A stretch of 64,000 nucleotides of DNA. It comes from Flavobacterium cutihirudinis (GTDB taxonomy: Bacteria > Bacteroidota > Bacteroidia > Flavobacteriales > Flavobacteriaceae). The stretch lies in assembly GCF_003385895.1 (NCBI RefSeq), contig NZ_QRDQ01000007.1, positions 930,001 to 994,000 on the forward strand, given 5' to 3'. Every line of letters begins with the position of its first letter. Positions within the stretch are counted from its first letter, which is position 1. The translations under genes were made by a program, and so were the position numbers. A model generated the notes under the pieces. That model was not told the origin of the DNA. It searched no databases and worked only from the letters and a program-made list of their open reading frames with translations. Positions 1-8,830 of the stretch are shown in pieces.

Positions 1-938
1 AGTATTACATTTCTAGAGGAATACAAGTAGTAATAACTACTCACTCTCCAGCAACAATTTCTTTGGCTCCAAATTATACTACATATTACGAAGTGTTTAA
101 GGATAATATTTCTTCAAAGCGTATTATAAAAATTGATCGAGACGACTATTTAGAGTTGCAAAAAGTAAACAAGAAGTTTTACGATAAAATTTCTGATCAA
201 CAAATGCGAATTAAAGTTTTAGAAGAAACTATAAAAACGGATAAACCTATTATTATAATTACCGAAGGAAAAACAGATTGGAAACATATTTTAAAAGCTT
301 TGGAATACTTTCATAATAATGAAGAATTTACAGAAATAAATGAAGATTATTTCTATCGATACGGAAGTAAGGATGATGTTGAAAATAATGTATGCGGAAC
401 TAATATAGTTGCTGATTTAGGAGATGTTGAACTTAACAACTATTTGACTGCGGAAATAAGAAATAGAAATGGTAAACCAGACTTACGAAAAAATATTATG
501 ATAGGTATTTTTGATTCTGATAATGAGAAGCTAATGCCGAAAAATAAGAACGAATTTGGAATATATTCATTTAAAATTTCTCCTGATGGAATATCTACAG
601 AGTTTCTATTTGACGAAGAAAAATATAAAACGAAAATAAAAGGTCTTAGATTATTTAATGGACTGGAATTTGAAGAAAGATCAGCTTTAAATATAGCAGA
701 ATCAGTTTATCTTGGGAAATTAATCAGTAAAAAATCAGGTATAAATGTAATTATCGATACGGATGTTTATGATTTTGCAGGAGAAAATAAAGCACTTTCA
801 AAAGAAAAATTTGCACAGGCAATATTTAATGGAGAAATAGAGATTACTCCAGAAAACTGGGAAAAATTTAGACATATTTTTGAGAATATTGCTAATATTA
901 TAAAAACAGAAAATTCCAAATATGAATCCCATCCATAA
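1..938 (+). CDS. AAA/OLD-like ATPase, C-terminal part (5' end outside window)
   Basis: The frame is open to the left edge, so the TTG at 63 is not the start. Upstream in-frame codons read VVITTHSPATISLAP, the beta-strand and H-loop (TTHSP) that close AAA_21/OLD-type SMC-like ATPase domains. About 290 residues follow, with an acidic segment ITEGKTDWKHI (around residue 65 of the visible ORF) and GIFDSDN (around 148), which resemble the E and DxD motifs of a TOPRIM-like nuclease domain. The family includes OLD nucleases and many phage-defence ATPases. That this one is a defence protein is inference, because the Walker motifs lie outside the window. A strong terminator follows 200 bp downstream. 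Confidence 0.7.
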   Translation, partial: YYISRGIQVVITTHSPATISLAPNYTTYYEVFKDNISSKRIIKIDRDDYLELQKVNKKFYDKISDQQMRIKVLEETIKTDKPIIIITEGKTDWKHILKALEYFHNNEEFTEINEDYFYRYGSKDDVENNVCGTNIVADLGDVELNNYLTAEIRNRNGKPDLRKNIMIGIFDSDNEKLMPKNKNEFGIYSFKISPDGISTEFLFDEEKYKTKIKGLRLFNGLEFEERSALNIAESVYLGKLISKKSGINVIIDTDVYDFAGENKALSKEKFAQAIFNGEIEITPENWEKFRHIFENIANIIKTENSKYESHP

Positions 939-1134
939 TACGGGTTTAATTGGTATTAAATATTTTGGTTTCGAAATGAATTATGAGAAGTATTGCGTGT
1001 ATTTTTTTATTGTCTTTAATTAAGAAATCTAAACAATAATGCCTAAGTACACTCTATTCAAACCTTTTCATTGTGAAGTTTTACAGGGAGCTCTATAAAT
1101 GTATCTCGACTCTGCACTCAAAATATTTCAAAAC

Positions 1135-1167
1135 AAAAAAGAGAGACTTTTAAAGTCTCTCTTTTTT
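1135..1167. terminator. Bidirectional intrinsic terminator
   Basis: A 9-bp perfect stem, GAGAGACTT/AAGTCTCTC with a TTA loop (1141-1161), is flanked by six A on the left and six T on the right. It can therefore terminate the ATPase gene on the plus strand and the HTH relic on the minus strand. Confidence 0.85.
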
Positions 1168-1190
1168 GAAAAAAATGTATCTCAGATTAA

Positions 1191-1530
1191 TTATTTCCCA
1201 ATCAATTTCTCAAACCTAATCACTATTTCGTCTCTCTCTTTCAACATGCGCTTGTATAATGCAGTTTTTTCTTGATGAAGTTTAATTAATTTTTCAATTG
1301 GATGAATGTTAATTGTTCTGTGATTAAAGGAATTACTAAAAAGGTGTTCTCCAAAAGGATTTGAAATAGAATTTATAGCTTGTTCTTTATCAAATTCTGA
1401 AAAGCTTCAGCAGGAATTTTTAGTACCGCTAATATTTGTTTCAGCCGATTTTCTTCAATTACATCTTTTGCTCAAGCATAGGAACAGAATTATTATGAAC
1501 TAGATTGGAAAGCATTTTCTTAAGGTAAAC
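1191..1530 (-). pseudogene. Degenerate XRE-type HTH regulator (C-terminal part)
   Basis: On the minus strand an open stretch reads IHPIEKLIKLHQEKTALYKR and then MLKERDEIVIRFEKLIGK before a stop at 1191-1193. This is the coiled tail typical of flavobacterial XRE regulators. Further upstream the family's hinge (LAVLKIPAEAFQNF) is recognisable but lies in another frame. One T is missing around 1390-1397, where AATTTTGAT would restore the frame. A second frame change occurs near 1470, and no HTH domain or start codon is found beyond about 1530. I read it as a decayed gene. It lies next to an export operon that has no intact regulator. Confidence 0.7.
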
Positions 1531-1744
1531 AGATTCTAAGAGGGTATTAATAATAGTTTATTTTCACTTTCTACTATTGAAGCGTTCAAATAAACACTCA
1601 AAAATAAAACTAACCTATCAAATAAAATATTATCTTTAACTATCTAGTATATTGAGTAATATGTTTTCTTTCAGTAATGCTTTTAAACATTAGATCAATT
1701 AAAATTTCAATTTTTACGAACGTTACATTTTCATTTTTAAAAGA

Positions 1745-1763
1745 GTTTCAAATTATTTGAAAC
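1745..1763. promoter_or_regulatory. Perfect 9+1+9 palindrome upstream of exporter operon
   Basis: GTTTCAAATTATTTGAAAC is a perfect inverted repeat about 100 bp before the tolC start. A second inverted repeat, GTTGTT-N8-AACAAC, lies at 1795-1814. Their size and placement fit operators for a TetR- or HTH-type regulator of the exporter. No T-run follows, so a terminator is unlikely. Confidence 0.45.
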
Positions 1764-1864
1764 AATAAGTTTTTATCCCTTTCTATTATATCCTGTTGTT
1801 TTTAATCGAACAACAAAAGAAGTCGCTAGTTAAAAGTAATTTCAATAAACAAGAGTATTTATAG

Positions 1865-3319
1865 ATGCACATAAAACTAAAATTATTACAGCCCTTTATA
1901 CTGTTTTGTTTATTCCTGAATTCTTCTGGAATCAAAGCACAAACAACTTCTCTTGGAGAGTGTTTTTCTATAGCACAGCAAAATAATATTACTATTAAAC
2001 AGGCAAAATCTGCATTGAAGACAGGCGAATATAATCTTCAGGCCGAAAAGAAAGGTTATCTTCCTAAAGTAGACCTTTTATCGAGTTATTCTTATTTAAG
2101 CAGTCCGCTTACTATAAACTTGCAGACGGTTAAAGACGGAGTCGTTGAAGGTTCATCACAGCAAAGTGTGAATACGGCAAACGAAATTTACCACGAAATT
2201 ACGGGAAACAATTTATCACAGGCAGCACAGGATCGTATTTATAATGCCTCAAAAACGGTAATTGGCGGTATTTATCCCGATTATAATCCTAGTTTAAGTA
2301 AACAGTCTTATTTTGTTGCAGGAGTGGGAGTTCGTCAGCCTATTTTTCTTGGAAACAAAATAAACTCGAGTATAGATTTGGCACAATCCGTTGCAAATTC
2401 GGCAGGAATTGGTGTTGAAATTGCAGGCAAAGAAGTTGATTTTTTAATTGCGGTGCAATACCTCAGAATATTATACCTCAACTCTTTAATTAAAAAACAA
2501 GAACAAATTGTAAATGCTTTAGATAAAAATAAAAATTACGCCCAAGAACTTGTCAAAAACAAAATATTGCCTCCGTATCAACAAAACTGGACAAATGTGG
2601 TTTTAATTCAGGCGCAAAGTCAATACAACAATATTAAGATGGAAAAACAAAACGCCCATCTTGAACTGAATAAACTGATGGGAGTTGACCTTGATACCAC
2701 AATTGTGATTTCGGATACTTTAAGATATGCCGAAATCAATCTGGAGAAACCTATGAAAGATTATTGGCTCACAAATCCGGTTTATCGAATTGCAAACAAT
2801 AAAATCAGCTATGCAGAAACTGCTGAAAAAATCAGTAAATCAATGGCTTTGCCCAACGTTTTTGCCATTGGAAATTACAATTTATATCAGAAAGATTTGC
2901 CGGTTTCGATTCCCGATTGGTTTGTAGGACTGGAACTGCAATGGACTTTGTATAACGGACAGACCAATAAAAAGACTTTAGCGGCAAAACAGCTTATTGA
3001 AGAAGCCAGGTTGGGAGAGGAAAATTCCAGTTTAATGCTTCAGGTACAATCGAGAGTGGCAAAAAATAAAATGAGCTCGCTCCAAAACGATGTTATGGCT
3101 ATGGACGCAGCGAGAAAAGAAGCCAATACAACTAGCAGTTTAATTACTAAAAGGATGAACAATCAATTGTCATCACCAAAAGATGTTAACGATGCTTTGT
3201 TGGTAGAAACAGAAATAGAAAAAGGGTATTATACCGCTGTTTTAGGATACTATTTAGCATTAGCTGAATATTTTAATAGTTTAGGAAATCCAAGTCAAAT
3301 AACGCAATTTATTAAATAG
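1865..3319 (+). CDS. TolC-family outer membrane efflux protein
   Basis: A 484-residue protein with a signal peptide (residues 1-25, cleavage after GIKA before QTTS). It has the duplicated long-helix architecture of TolC/OEP proteins, rich in Gln, Ala and Asn with few aromatics, and an early SLGECFSIAQQNN segment like the N-terminal strand/helix of the family. It would form the outer-membrane channel of a tripartite exporter. The next gene starts on the base after the stop, so it is the first gene of a tight four-gene operon. Family confidence is high; the substrate is unknown. Confidence 0.9.
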   Translation: MHIKLKLLQPFILFCLFLNSSGIKAQTTSLGECFSIAQQNNITIKQAKSALKTGEYNLQAEKKGYLPKVDLLSSYSYLSSPLTINLQTVKDGVVEGSSQQSVNTANEIYHEITGNNLSQAAQDRIYNASKTVIGGIYPDYNPSLSKQSYFVAGVGVRQPIFLGNKINSSIDLAQSVANSAGIGVEIAGKEVDFLIAVQYLRILYLNSLIKKQEQIVNALDKNKNYAQELVKNKILPPYQQNWTNVVLIQAQSQYNNIKMEKQNAHLELNKLMGVDLDTTIVISDTLRYAEINLEKPMKDYWLTNPVYRIANNKISYAETAEKISKSMALPNVFAIGNYNLYQKDLPVSIPDWFVGLELQWTLYNGQTNKKTLAAKQLIEEARLGEENSSLMLQVQSRVAKNKMSSLQNDVMAMDAARKEANTTSSLITKRMNNQLSSPKDVNDALLVETEIEKGYYTAVLGYYLALAEYFNSLGNPSQITQFIK

Positions 3320-4312
3320 ATGAAAGATATATTTAAAAATTACTGGGCGCTGATCATTCCAATCTTTGTAGTACTAACCGGACTGATTTTTTTCTTAAAG
3401 GACAATAATAAAGAAGACGACAATTTTATAGGAATGGTCGATGCAACAAGCGTAGATGTAGCAGCAGAATTCCCAGGCAGATTGGATTCCTTACTCGTAA
3501 AACTGGGCGATACCGTAAAAACAGGACAATTATTAGCCGTTCTTCGATCTAATGAAATAAACGCCATAAAAGCACAGGCATTATCGGCTATTGATGCGGC
3601 AAAAGGACAGCAAGAACTTCTTACACAAGGAGCAAGACCAGAATTGATAGAAGCGACTTCTAAACTGTATCAAATCAGTCAGGAACAATATAAATTGTTT
3701 AGCAATACTTACGATCGTATGGAGCGATTGTATAATGAAGATGTAATATCGGGACAAGAAAAAGATGTTTTCTATTTTAAGTTTCAAGCGGCTAAAAAGG
3801 AAATGGAAACCGCACAGTTAAATCTTCAGATGCTCAAAAACGGTACACGACCTGAATTGCTTAAAACTGCAAATGCCATCGTAAAACAAGCCGAACAAGC
3901 CTATGAACTGACCAAAGCACTTGGAGATAATACGAGAGTTTATGCTCCTGCAGATGGCGTAATTTCTAACTTGGTTACACATCAGGGCGAAATCATTTCT
4001 ATTGGATATCCAATTATGACCATCGAGAAGAAAAATTCGACTATAATTAAGTTTAATATCCGACAGGATAAATCAAATCTGCTTAAAGTAGGGAGCAAAA
4101 CAACAGTCAAAGTTCCGGGTTGCGAACCTGAAACATTTGATGTCGTTGTGCATTCGATTGCGCCTACATTAGAATTTGCCAATTGGGTTCCGTCAAAAGA
4201 TAAAGGAGAATTTGAACTTAGAACTTTTACAATAGAAGTGAAACCTGAGAATCTTGCAGAGATTAAAGGACTTCGTTCTGGTATGACCGCTTCTTTAATT
4301 CTTCCTCAATGA
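3320..4312 (+). CDS. HlyD/EmrA-type periplasmic adaptor
   Basis: A 330-residue protein with one N-terminal membrane anchor (about residues 10-27). A biotinyl-lipoyl half (AEFPGRLDSLLVKLGDTVKTG) follows, then a long alpha-helical hairpin (about 90-200), then the second lipoyl half (RVYAPADGVISNL) and a beta-barrel region. It bridges the inner-membrane permease and TolC. It starts directly after the tolC stop and overlaps the next gene by ATGA, which suggests translational coupling. Confidence 0.9.
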   Translation: MKDIFKNYWALIIPIFVVLTGLIFFLKDNNKEDDNFIGMVDATSVDVAAEFPGRLDSLLVKLGDTVKTGQLLAVLRSNEINAIKAQALSAIDAAKGQQELLTQGARPELIEATSKLYQISQEQYKLFSNTYDRMERLYNEDVISGQEKDVFYFKFQAAKKEMETAQLNLQMLKNGTRPELLKTANAIVKQAEQAYELTKALGDNTRVYAPADGVISNLVTHQGEIISIGYPIMTIEKKNSTIIKFNIRQDKSNLLKVGSKTTVKVPGCEPETFDVVVHSIAPTLEFANWVPSKDKGEFELRTFTIEVKPENLAEIKGLRSGMTASLILPQ

Positions 4313-5493
4313 TTTTTATGCTGAACATTGTTATTAGGGAATGGAAGCGCATTCTGAGTTTAAAGGTTTTTTACTTGGTAATGTTTGGTGTTCCTGTCGC
4401 TTTGTTTTTCTTTTATGCTTTTATTTACCAAAAACAAGATGCCAAGAATTTAGCATTTGCGATTTGGGATGAAGATCAAAGCGCGATAAGCCGAGAGCTG
4501 ATTTTTTTATTGGAACAAAAAGAAACGTTGCAAATTACGAGGAGAGTAAGCAGCGAAGCCGAAGTTAAAAAACTGATTCAAGAGGGAAAAATAATGGGCG
4601 CGGTACATTTTCCTGCCAATCTGCAGAAGAATATCTACAGCCGTCATCCGAGTAATGTGACGTTGTACACCAATGCGGCCTCGCTTGTTCCTTCTAAGTT
4701 AGTTTATAAGGCTGTCGCCGAAGTTATAATTACAGGAAGTACGGGTGTAACTTTACAGAAATTGGTAAAAACCGGAATGAAATCGGATCAGGCAATGGCG
4801 ATCGCAAATCCGATTAGTCTGAGAACCTATCAGCTTTATAATCCGACTTACAATTATCAGGAATACTTAGTTCCAGGATTGATTACGGTGGGAATGCAGA
4901 TGATTCTGATTATCAGTTCTATGCTGGCTTTAAATTATGAATGGATTACAGGAACGATGCACGAGCTTTACGATTCATCAAAAGGTTCTGTTGTCGCCGT
5001 AATTATTGGGAAAACATTGGCGCATCTCGCTATCAGCTGGATTAATTTTATCATTATTACAGGAATTATTTTTACTTTTTTCGATATTGGAGTTCCTGCA
5101 GCCACCGGAAAGTTTTTTGTGCTATATACTATGCTTTCTTTGGCATGTATTGGCATCGGAATGTTTATATCGGCTTTGTTTAAAGATGTGATGCTTTCAG
5201 GAGATGTTGCCCTTTTCTATACTTCACCCGCTTTTGTATTCAGCGGATTTACTTTTCCGAGATGGGCAATGCCTTGGTACGATCAGTATTATGCGCTTAT
5301 CATGCCTTACACTTCGTTTTTAGACGGATTTTTTAAGGTGTATTATATGAATTTGCCTTTAAAATATGCACATGGAGAAGTAACAAAACTCTTGTTGTTT
5401 TGTGTTGTAATGTATCCGACAGCAATGTTGTTGTTCAAACGTCAATTTAGTTCGATTAAAGATGAAAAAGAAACCGCAACAATCGCTGATTAG
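4309..5493 (+). CDS. ABC-2 type transport permease 1
   Basis: A 394-residue protein. It has one N-terminal membrane helix (about 15-35), a periplasmic domain of about 140 residues, then five or six membrane helices from about residue 185. This is the YhhJ/YbhS/YbhR-type ABC-2 layout, including the family-typical NYEWITGTMHELYDSS cytoplasmic segment. It overlaps the adaptor gene by 4 bp and the second permease by 32 bp. The pair probably forms a heterodimer. No ATP-binding subunit gene lies in the operon or next to it. Confidence 0.85.
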   Translation: MIFMLNIVIREWKRILSLKVFYLVMFGVPVALFFFYAFIYQKQDAKNLAFAIWDEDQSAISRELIFLLEQKETLQITRRVSSEAEVKKLIQEGKIMGAVHFPANLQKNIYSRHPSNVTLYTNAASLVPSKLVYKAVAEVIITGSTGVTLQKLVKTGMKSDQAMAIANPISLRTYQLYNPTYNYQEYLVPGLITVGMQMILIISSMLALNYEWITGTMHELYDSSKGSVVAVIIGKTLAHLAISWINFIIITGIIFTFFDIGVPAATGKFFVLYTMLSLACIGIGMFISALFKDVMLSGDVALFYTSPAFVFSGFTFPRWAMPWYDQYYALIMPYTSFLDGFFKVYYMNLPLKYAHGEVTKLLLFCVVMYPTAMLLFKRQFSSIKDEKETATIAD

Positions 5494-6646
5494 TCTCTTT
5501 TTGAGGGAAGCTTCGCAAGTAGTAAAGGATCATAGTTTGCTGCTTACGCTTCTTATTGCTCCTTTGCTTTACGCTTTTTTTTACGGAAGTATTTACATCA
5601 ACAAAGAAGAATTTGATGTAAAATTGGCAGTTGTTGATGATGATGGCTCCAGATTATCACGTTTATTACAGCAAAATATTGACGATTCTCCGATAGTAGA
5701 ATTAATTCATTTTTCGAATCTCGAACAGGCAAAAGAGCAGATGTATCAAGGCAATTGCCAAGGATATTTTTATATTCCAGAAGGAACAGAAGCCAATTTA
5801 CTGAGTTTAAAACAAAGCAATGTAGTATTAGCAATAAACGCCGCAAGGTTTCTGCCGTCGAGTGATTTGTTGTTAAATGTACAGCAAATATGTTTGACAA
5901 TTGGAGCAGGAGTTAGACTTCAGTATTATCAGAAAAAAGAAGGAATGAGTACAACAATTGCTATGGAAAATGTAATGCCGGTAAATTTAGATTATCGTCC
6001 TTTATTTAATGAAAGATCAAGTTATGGCGCATTTTTATTGCCAGGATTGTTAGCCCTGATTTTACAGCAAACATTATTAATTGGTTTGTGCGAAAGTGTC
6101 GCCGGCGAGCGTCAGCGTTCTCGTTTGGGCGAATGGCTAGGCTCTGGGATTTCTAACGGAATTTGGGGTAAAGGATTATTCTATTTGATACTTTTTTCTT
6201 CGTACGCCTTTTTCTTTTTAAATGTAAATTACAAACTGCTTAATTTACCCATGAGAGGCAGCGGATTCGAATTGAGCATATTGCTGCTTTTGTTTATCGT
6301 TACTTTAATTCCGATGGCGCAGTTTATAGGTTCTTTGTTTAAATCGCAATTGCTTTGTTTGCAGATGATGGCATTCTCCACTTATCCAATTTTCTTAATT
6401 ACAGGATACAGCTGGCCTTTTGAATCGCTTCCGCTAATATTGCAGTGGTTGTCAAATCTTTTGCCTACAACGCCATTTATTGTTTTGTATACTGGCATTG
6501 TGCAGTCAGGTGCAAGTTTATGGGATAATCCGTCAGCTTTATTGCATCTTATATTGCTTTTTGCTTTGTACAGTATAATCTGTTTTGTTCGTTTAAAGGT
6601 TTTATGGAGTAAAGTGCCCGGCTCAATCTCTGCGGAAACAGAATAA
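5462..6646 (+). CDS. ABC-2 type transport permease 2
   Basis: A 394-residue paralogue of the preceding permease with the same layout: an N-terminal helix, an extracytoplasmic domain containing VVDDDGSRLSRLLQQN, then C-terminal membrane helices with SVAGERQRSRLGEWLGSG at the position of the first permease's cytoplasmic loop. The start lies 32 bp inside the previous gene. It is the last gene of the operon. The 200 bp to the nitroreductase hold nothing I recognise. Confidence 0.85.
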   Translation: MKKKPQQSLISLFLREASQVVKDHSLLLTLLIAPLLYAFFYGSIYINKEEFDVKLAVVDDDGSRLSRLLQQNIDDSPIVELIHFSNLEQAKEQMYQGNCQGYFYIPEGTEANLLSLKQSNVVLAINAARFLPSSDLLLNVQQICLTIGAGVRLQYYQKKEGMSTTIAMENVMPVNLDYRPLFNERSSYGAFLLPGLLALILQQTLLIGLCESVAGERQRSRLGEWLGSGISNGIWGKGLFYLILFSSYAFFFLNVNYKLLNLPMRGSGFELSILLLLFIVTLIPMAQFIGSLFKSQLLCLQMMAFSTYPIFLITGYSWPFESLPLILQWLSNLLPTTPFIVLYTGIVQSGASLWDNPSALLHLILLFALYSIICFVRLKVLWSKVPGSISAETE

Positions 6647-6849
6647 AGTATTGTTGGGAATCATAATGATAACAGTTTATTTTTAATTTGAAAATCTACT
6701 GGTTGATTTTGTTGGATCGTAGAGGTGAGATGTTAAAATTCGTAAATAAGACAAAATTATAATCGCCATTAGAATGCTTTATGAATTATTTATAGCAGTA
6801 AATTTTTGTTCATAAAAAAATTAAATTATTGGCAGTAAACTAAATAAGA

Positions 6850-7479
6850 TTAATAAACTTTCGTTATCATTTCATCTATAGGCAAACGAACTTTTTTCGT
6901 AGCTGCCATATAGTCTTTTTCAGAATCGCGATATCCTAAAGCGAGGATAACTGTAGAATGCAACCCTTTTTCTTTCAAGCCCAAAACGGCATCAATAGTG
7001 GCGGCATTAAATCCTTCGATAGGAGTGGCGTCCACTTTCAATTCTGCCGCAGCAATAAGTGCAGTTCCTAGTGCAATATAAGCTTGTTTGGCCGCCCAAA
7101 GGGCTTTTTGTTCTTCGTTAATAGCGCTAAAATAAGAATGCAATCCATTTCTAAATCCTGATAAGGCGCCAGCATCAAGACCTCTTTGTTTTTCTGTCAT
7201 TGCCATGTAATCGTCAATGTAAGTCGAAGTCATGTCATTGAATGCAGCAAAAACCAACAAATGAGAGCAAGAGCTAATCTGTCCATTATATGAATCAGCA
7301 CCTAATTTTTTTTGGATTTCTGGATTGCTAACAACAAAAACGCGGTAAGATTGCAGACCACAAGAAGATGCTGAAAGATTTATAGCCTCTAAGATCTGAT
7401 CGATCTTCTCTTCTGTTACTTTAATGTTATTGTAAGCTTTTGTGGCGTAACGCCATTTCAAATTTTCTATCAAATTCAT
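6850..7479 (-). CDS. NAD(P)H-dependent nitroreductase-family oxidoreductase
   Basis: I place the start at the Met of MNLIENLKWRYATKAY (209 residues). The longer open frame adds 21 basic residues that the family lacks. The N-terminal RYATKAY, the INLSASSCGLQSYRVFVV segment and the C-terminal LGYRDSEKDYMA match NfsB/YdgI-type FMN nitroreductases, which reduce nitro compounds, quinones or flavins with NAD(P)H. It is divergent from the mesX-mesD operon, sharing a roughly 270-bp spacer. That it supplies reduced flavin to that operon is only inference. Confidence 0.85.
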   Translation of the reverse strand: MNLIENLKWRYATKAYNNIKVTEEKIDQILEAINLSASSCGLQSYRVFVVSNPEIQKKLGADSYNGQISSCSHLLVFAAFNDMTSTYIDDYMAMTEKQRGLDAGALSGFRNGLHSYFSAINEEQKALWAAKQAYIALGTALIAAAELKVDATPIEGFNAATIDAVLGLKEKGLHSTVILALGYRDSEKDYMAATKKVRLPIDEMITKVY

Positions 7480-7583
7480 TGCTATGTCTATCTTAAATTT
7501 AGGCAAATATAAATGATATTGTTTTCTTTTTCGAGGCTTCAATGGCTATGGCGAACTTCAAATCGGTCATTTCCTAGTTCTCT

Positions 7584-7671
7584 AAAGAATAATTATCTGT
7601 TTTTCCTTACTATTATGTTTGTAAAAAGATTTTTAATCTTTAAAATAATATCAAAAAAGAATAATTATCTG
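7584..7671. promoter_or_regulatory. Pair of 16-bp direct repeats before mesX
   Basis: AAAGAATAATTATCTG occurs at 7584-7599 and again at 7656-7671, exactly 72 bp apart, in the spacer between nitroreductase and mesX. Each unit is nearly palindromic around TAATTA. Seventy-two bp is close to seven helical turns, so the two sites face the same side of the DNA, as Lrp-family octamers use. An Lrp/AsnC gene lies at the end of this locus. Confidence 0.5.
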
Positions 7672-7747
7672 AATTTATGACTTTTTAAAAATATTAAATC
7701 TTTTATTGTCAATTTTGCAGGGTAAAAAAACTAAAAGTTGTCATCAA

Positions 7748-8800
7748 ATGAAAGCGAACATACAAGGAGATTTAAGAATAAATGAAAAACAGGATATTGA
7801 AAACATCGAGAATATTATCAAGAATGATTTTGTGTTCACGCTAAAAAGCACTTGTTTAGATGAAAATTACCACCCCTCAAGTCAAACGCGTTTGACAACC
7901 AATTTTGCCAACTTGGCCAGAGGAGCTAATCGCGAGCAAAACTTACGCAATGCTTTAAATATGATTAACAATCGATTCAATGCATTGGCTCATTTGGATA
8001 ATCCAAAAGCGGATCGTTACCATGTGGAACTTGAAATCCTTACAGTAACAATGAGTATTGATGATAAGAATGGTAGTAACGATCTACCGATGATTGAAGT
8101 TTTAAAAACGAATATTATTGATCGTAAGACTGGCCAGCAAATCGAAGGAGTTGCCGGGAATAATTATTCCTCTTATGTTCGGGATTATGATTTCAGTATT
8201 TTATTGATTGAGTACAATAAAAACAAATCTAATTTTTCTATTCCTGAAAATTTTGGTGATTTACACGGAAAACTTTATAAGTGTTTTGTGAGTTCAGCCA
8301 CTTATAAAGAGCACTTTAAGATGTCGCCGATCATTTGTCTAAGTGTTTCGAGCAACAAAATATATACTCGCACTGAGTATCAGCATCCGGTTCTGGGTTT
8401 TGAATATTTGCAGGATCAGTATTCTATCACTGATGAATATTTCTCTAAAATGGGCTTAAAAGTTTGTTTTTTCATGCCTCCGAATAGTGTGGCACCGATG
8501 GCTTTTTATCATTCCGGAGATCTACTTGCTGATTATACTGATCTTGGATTAATCAGCTCAATTAGTACAATGGAGACTTTCCAGAAGATTTATCGCCCTG
8601 AAATTTACAATGCAAATTCAGTGGCCGGGAAAATCTATCAACCTAGTCTTAAACACGAAGATTATTCACTGACTCGCGTGGATTATGATCGCGAAGAGCG
8701 TAGCCGATTGGCTGTTGAACAGGGTAAATATGCAGAAGAGCATTTCATTAAGCCATACAAAAGCATCCTGGAACAATGGTCTGCTAATTTTATTCTTTAA
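7748..8800 (+). CDS. mesX: DUF1852 protein MesX, partner of MesD methionine synthase
   Basis: A 350-residue protein starting at the ATG of MKANIQGDLRINE. The 14 codons upstream from a TTG look non-coding. The sequence has DUF1852 hallmarks: DENYHPSSQTRLTTNFANLA near residue 40, RENLRNAL-like helices and HVELEILTV. DUF1852 proteins (MesX) are known to be needed, together with oxygen, for function of the folate-independent methionine synthase MesD, which is encoded 30 bp downstream. The reaction catalysed by MesX is not settled; an oxygenase role has been suggested. Confidence 0.85.
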   Translation: MKANIQGDLRINEKQDIENIENIIKNDFVFTLKSTCLDENYHPSSQTRLTTNFANLARGANREQNLRNALNMINNRFNALAHLDNPKADRYHVELEILTVTMSIDDKNGSNDLPMIEVLKTNIIDRKTGQQIEGVAGNNYSSYVRDYDFSILLIEYNKNKSNFSIPENFGDLHGKLYKCFVSSATYKEHFKMSPIICLSVSSNKIYTRTEYQHPVLGFEYLQDQYSITDEYFSKMGLKVCFFMPPNSVAPMAFYHSGDLLADYTDLGLISSISTMETFQKIYRPEIYNANSVAGKIYQPSLKHEDYSLTRVDYDREERSRLAVEQGKYAEEHFIKPYKSILEQWSANFIL

Positions 8801-8830
8801 TTGATTACAACGCATAAAAATTATACTATT

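Noticed and set aside
63..65. TTG as start codon of the first ORF
   Set aside because: The frame continues to the window edge and encodes the conserved TTHSP loop before this codon, so the real start lies upstream of the window.
7480..7747. SAM riboswitch upstream of mesX
   Set aside because: The region is extremely AT-rich and I find no multi-stem core or terminator/antiterminator pair; only the 16-bp direct repeats stand out.
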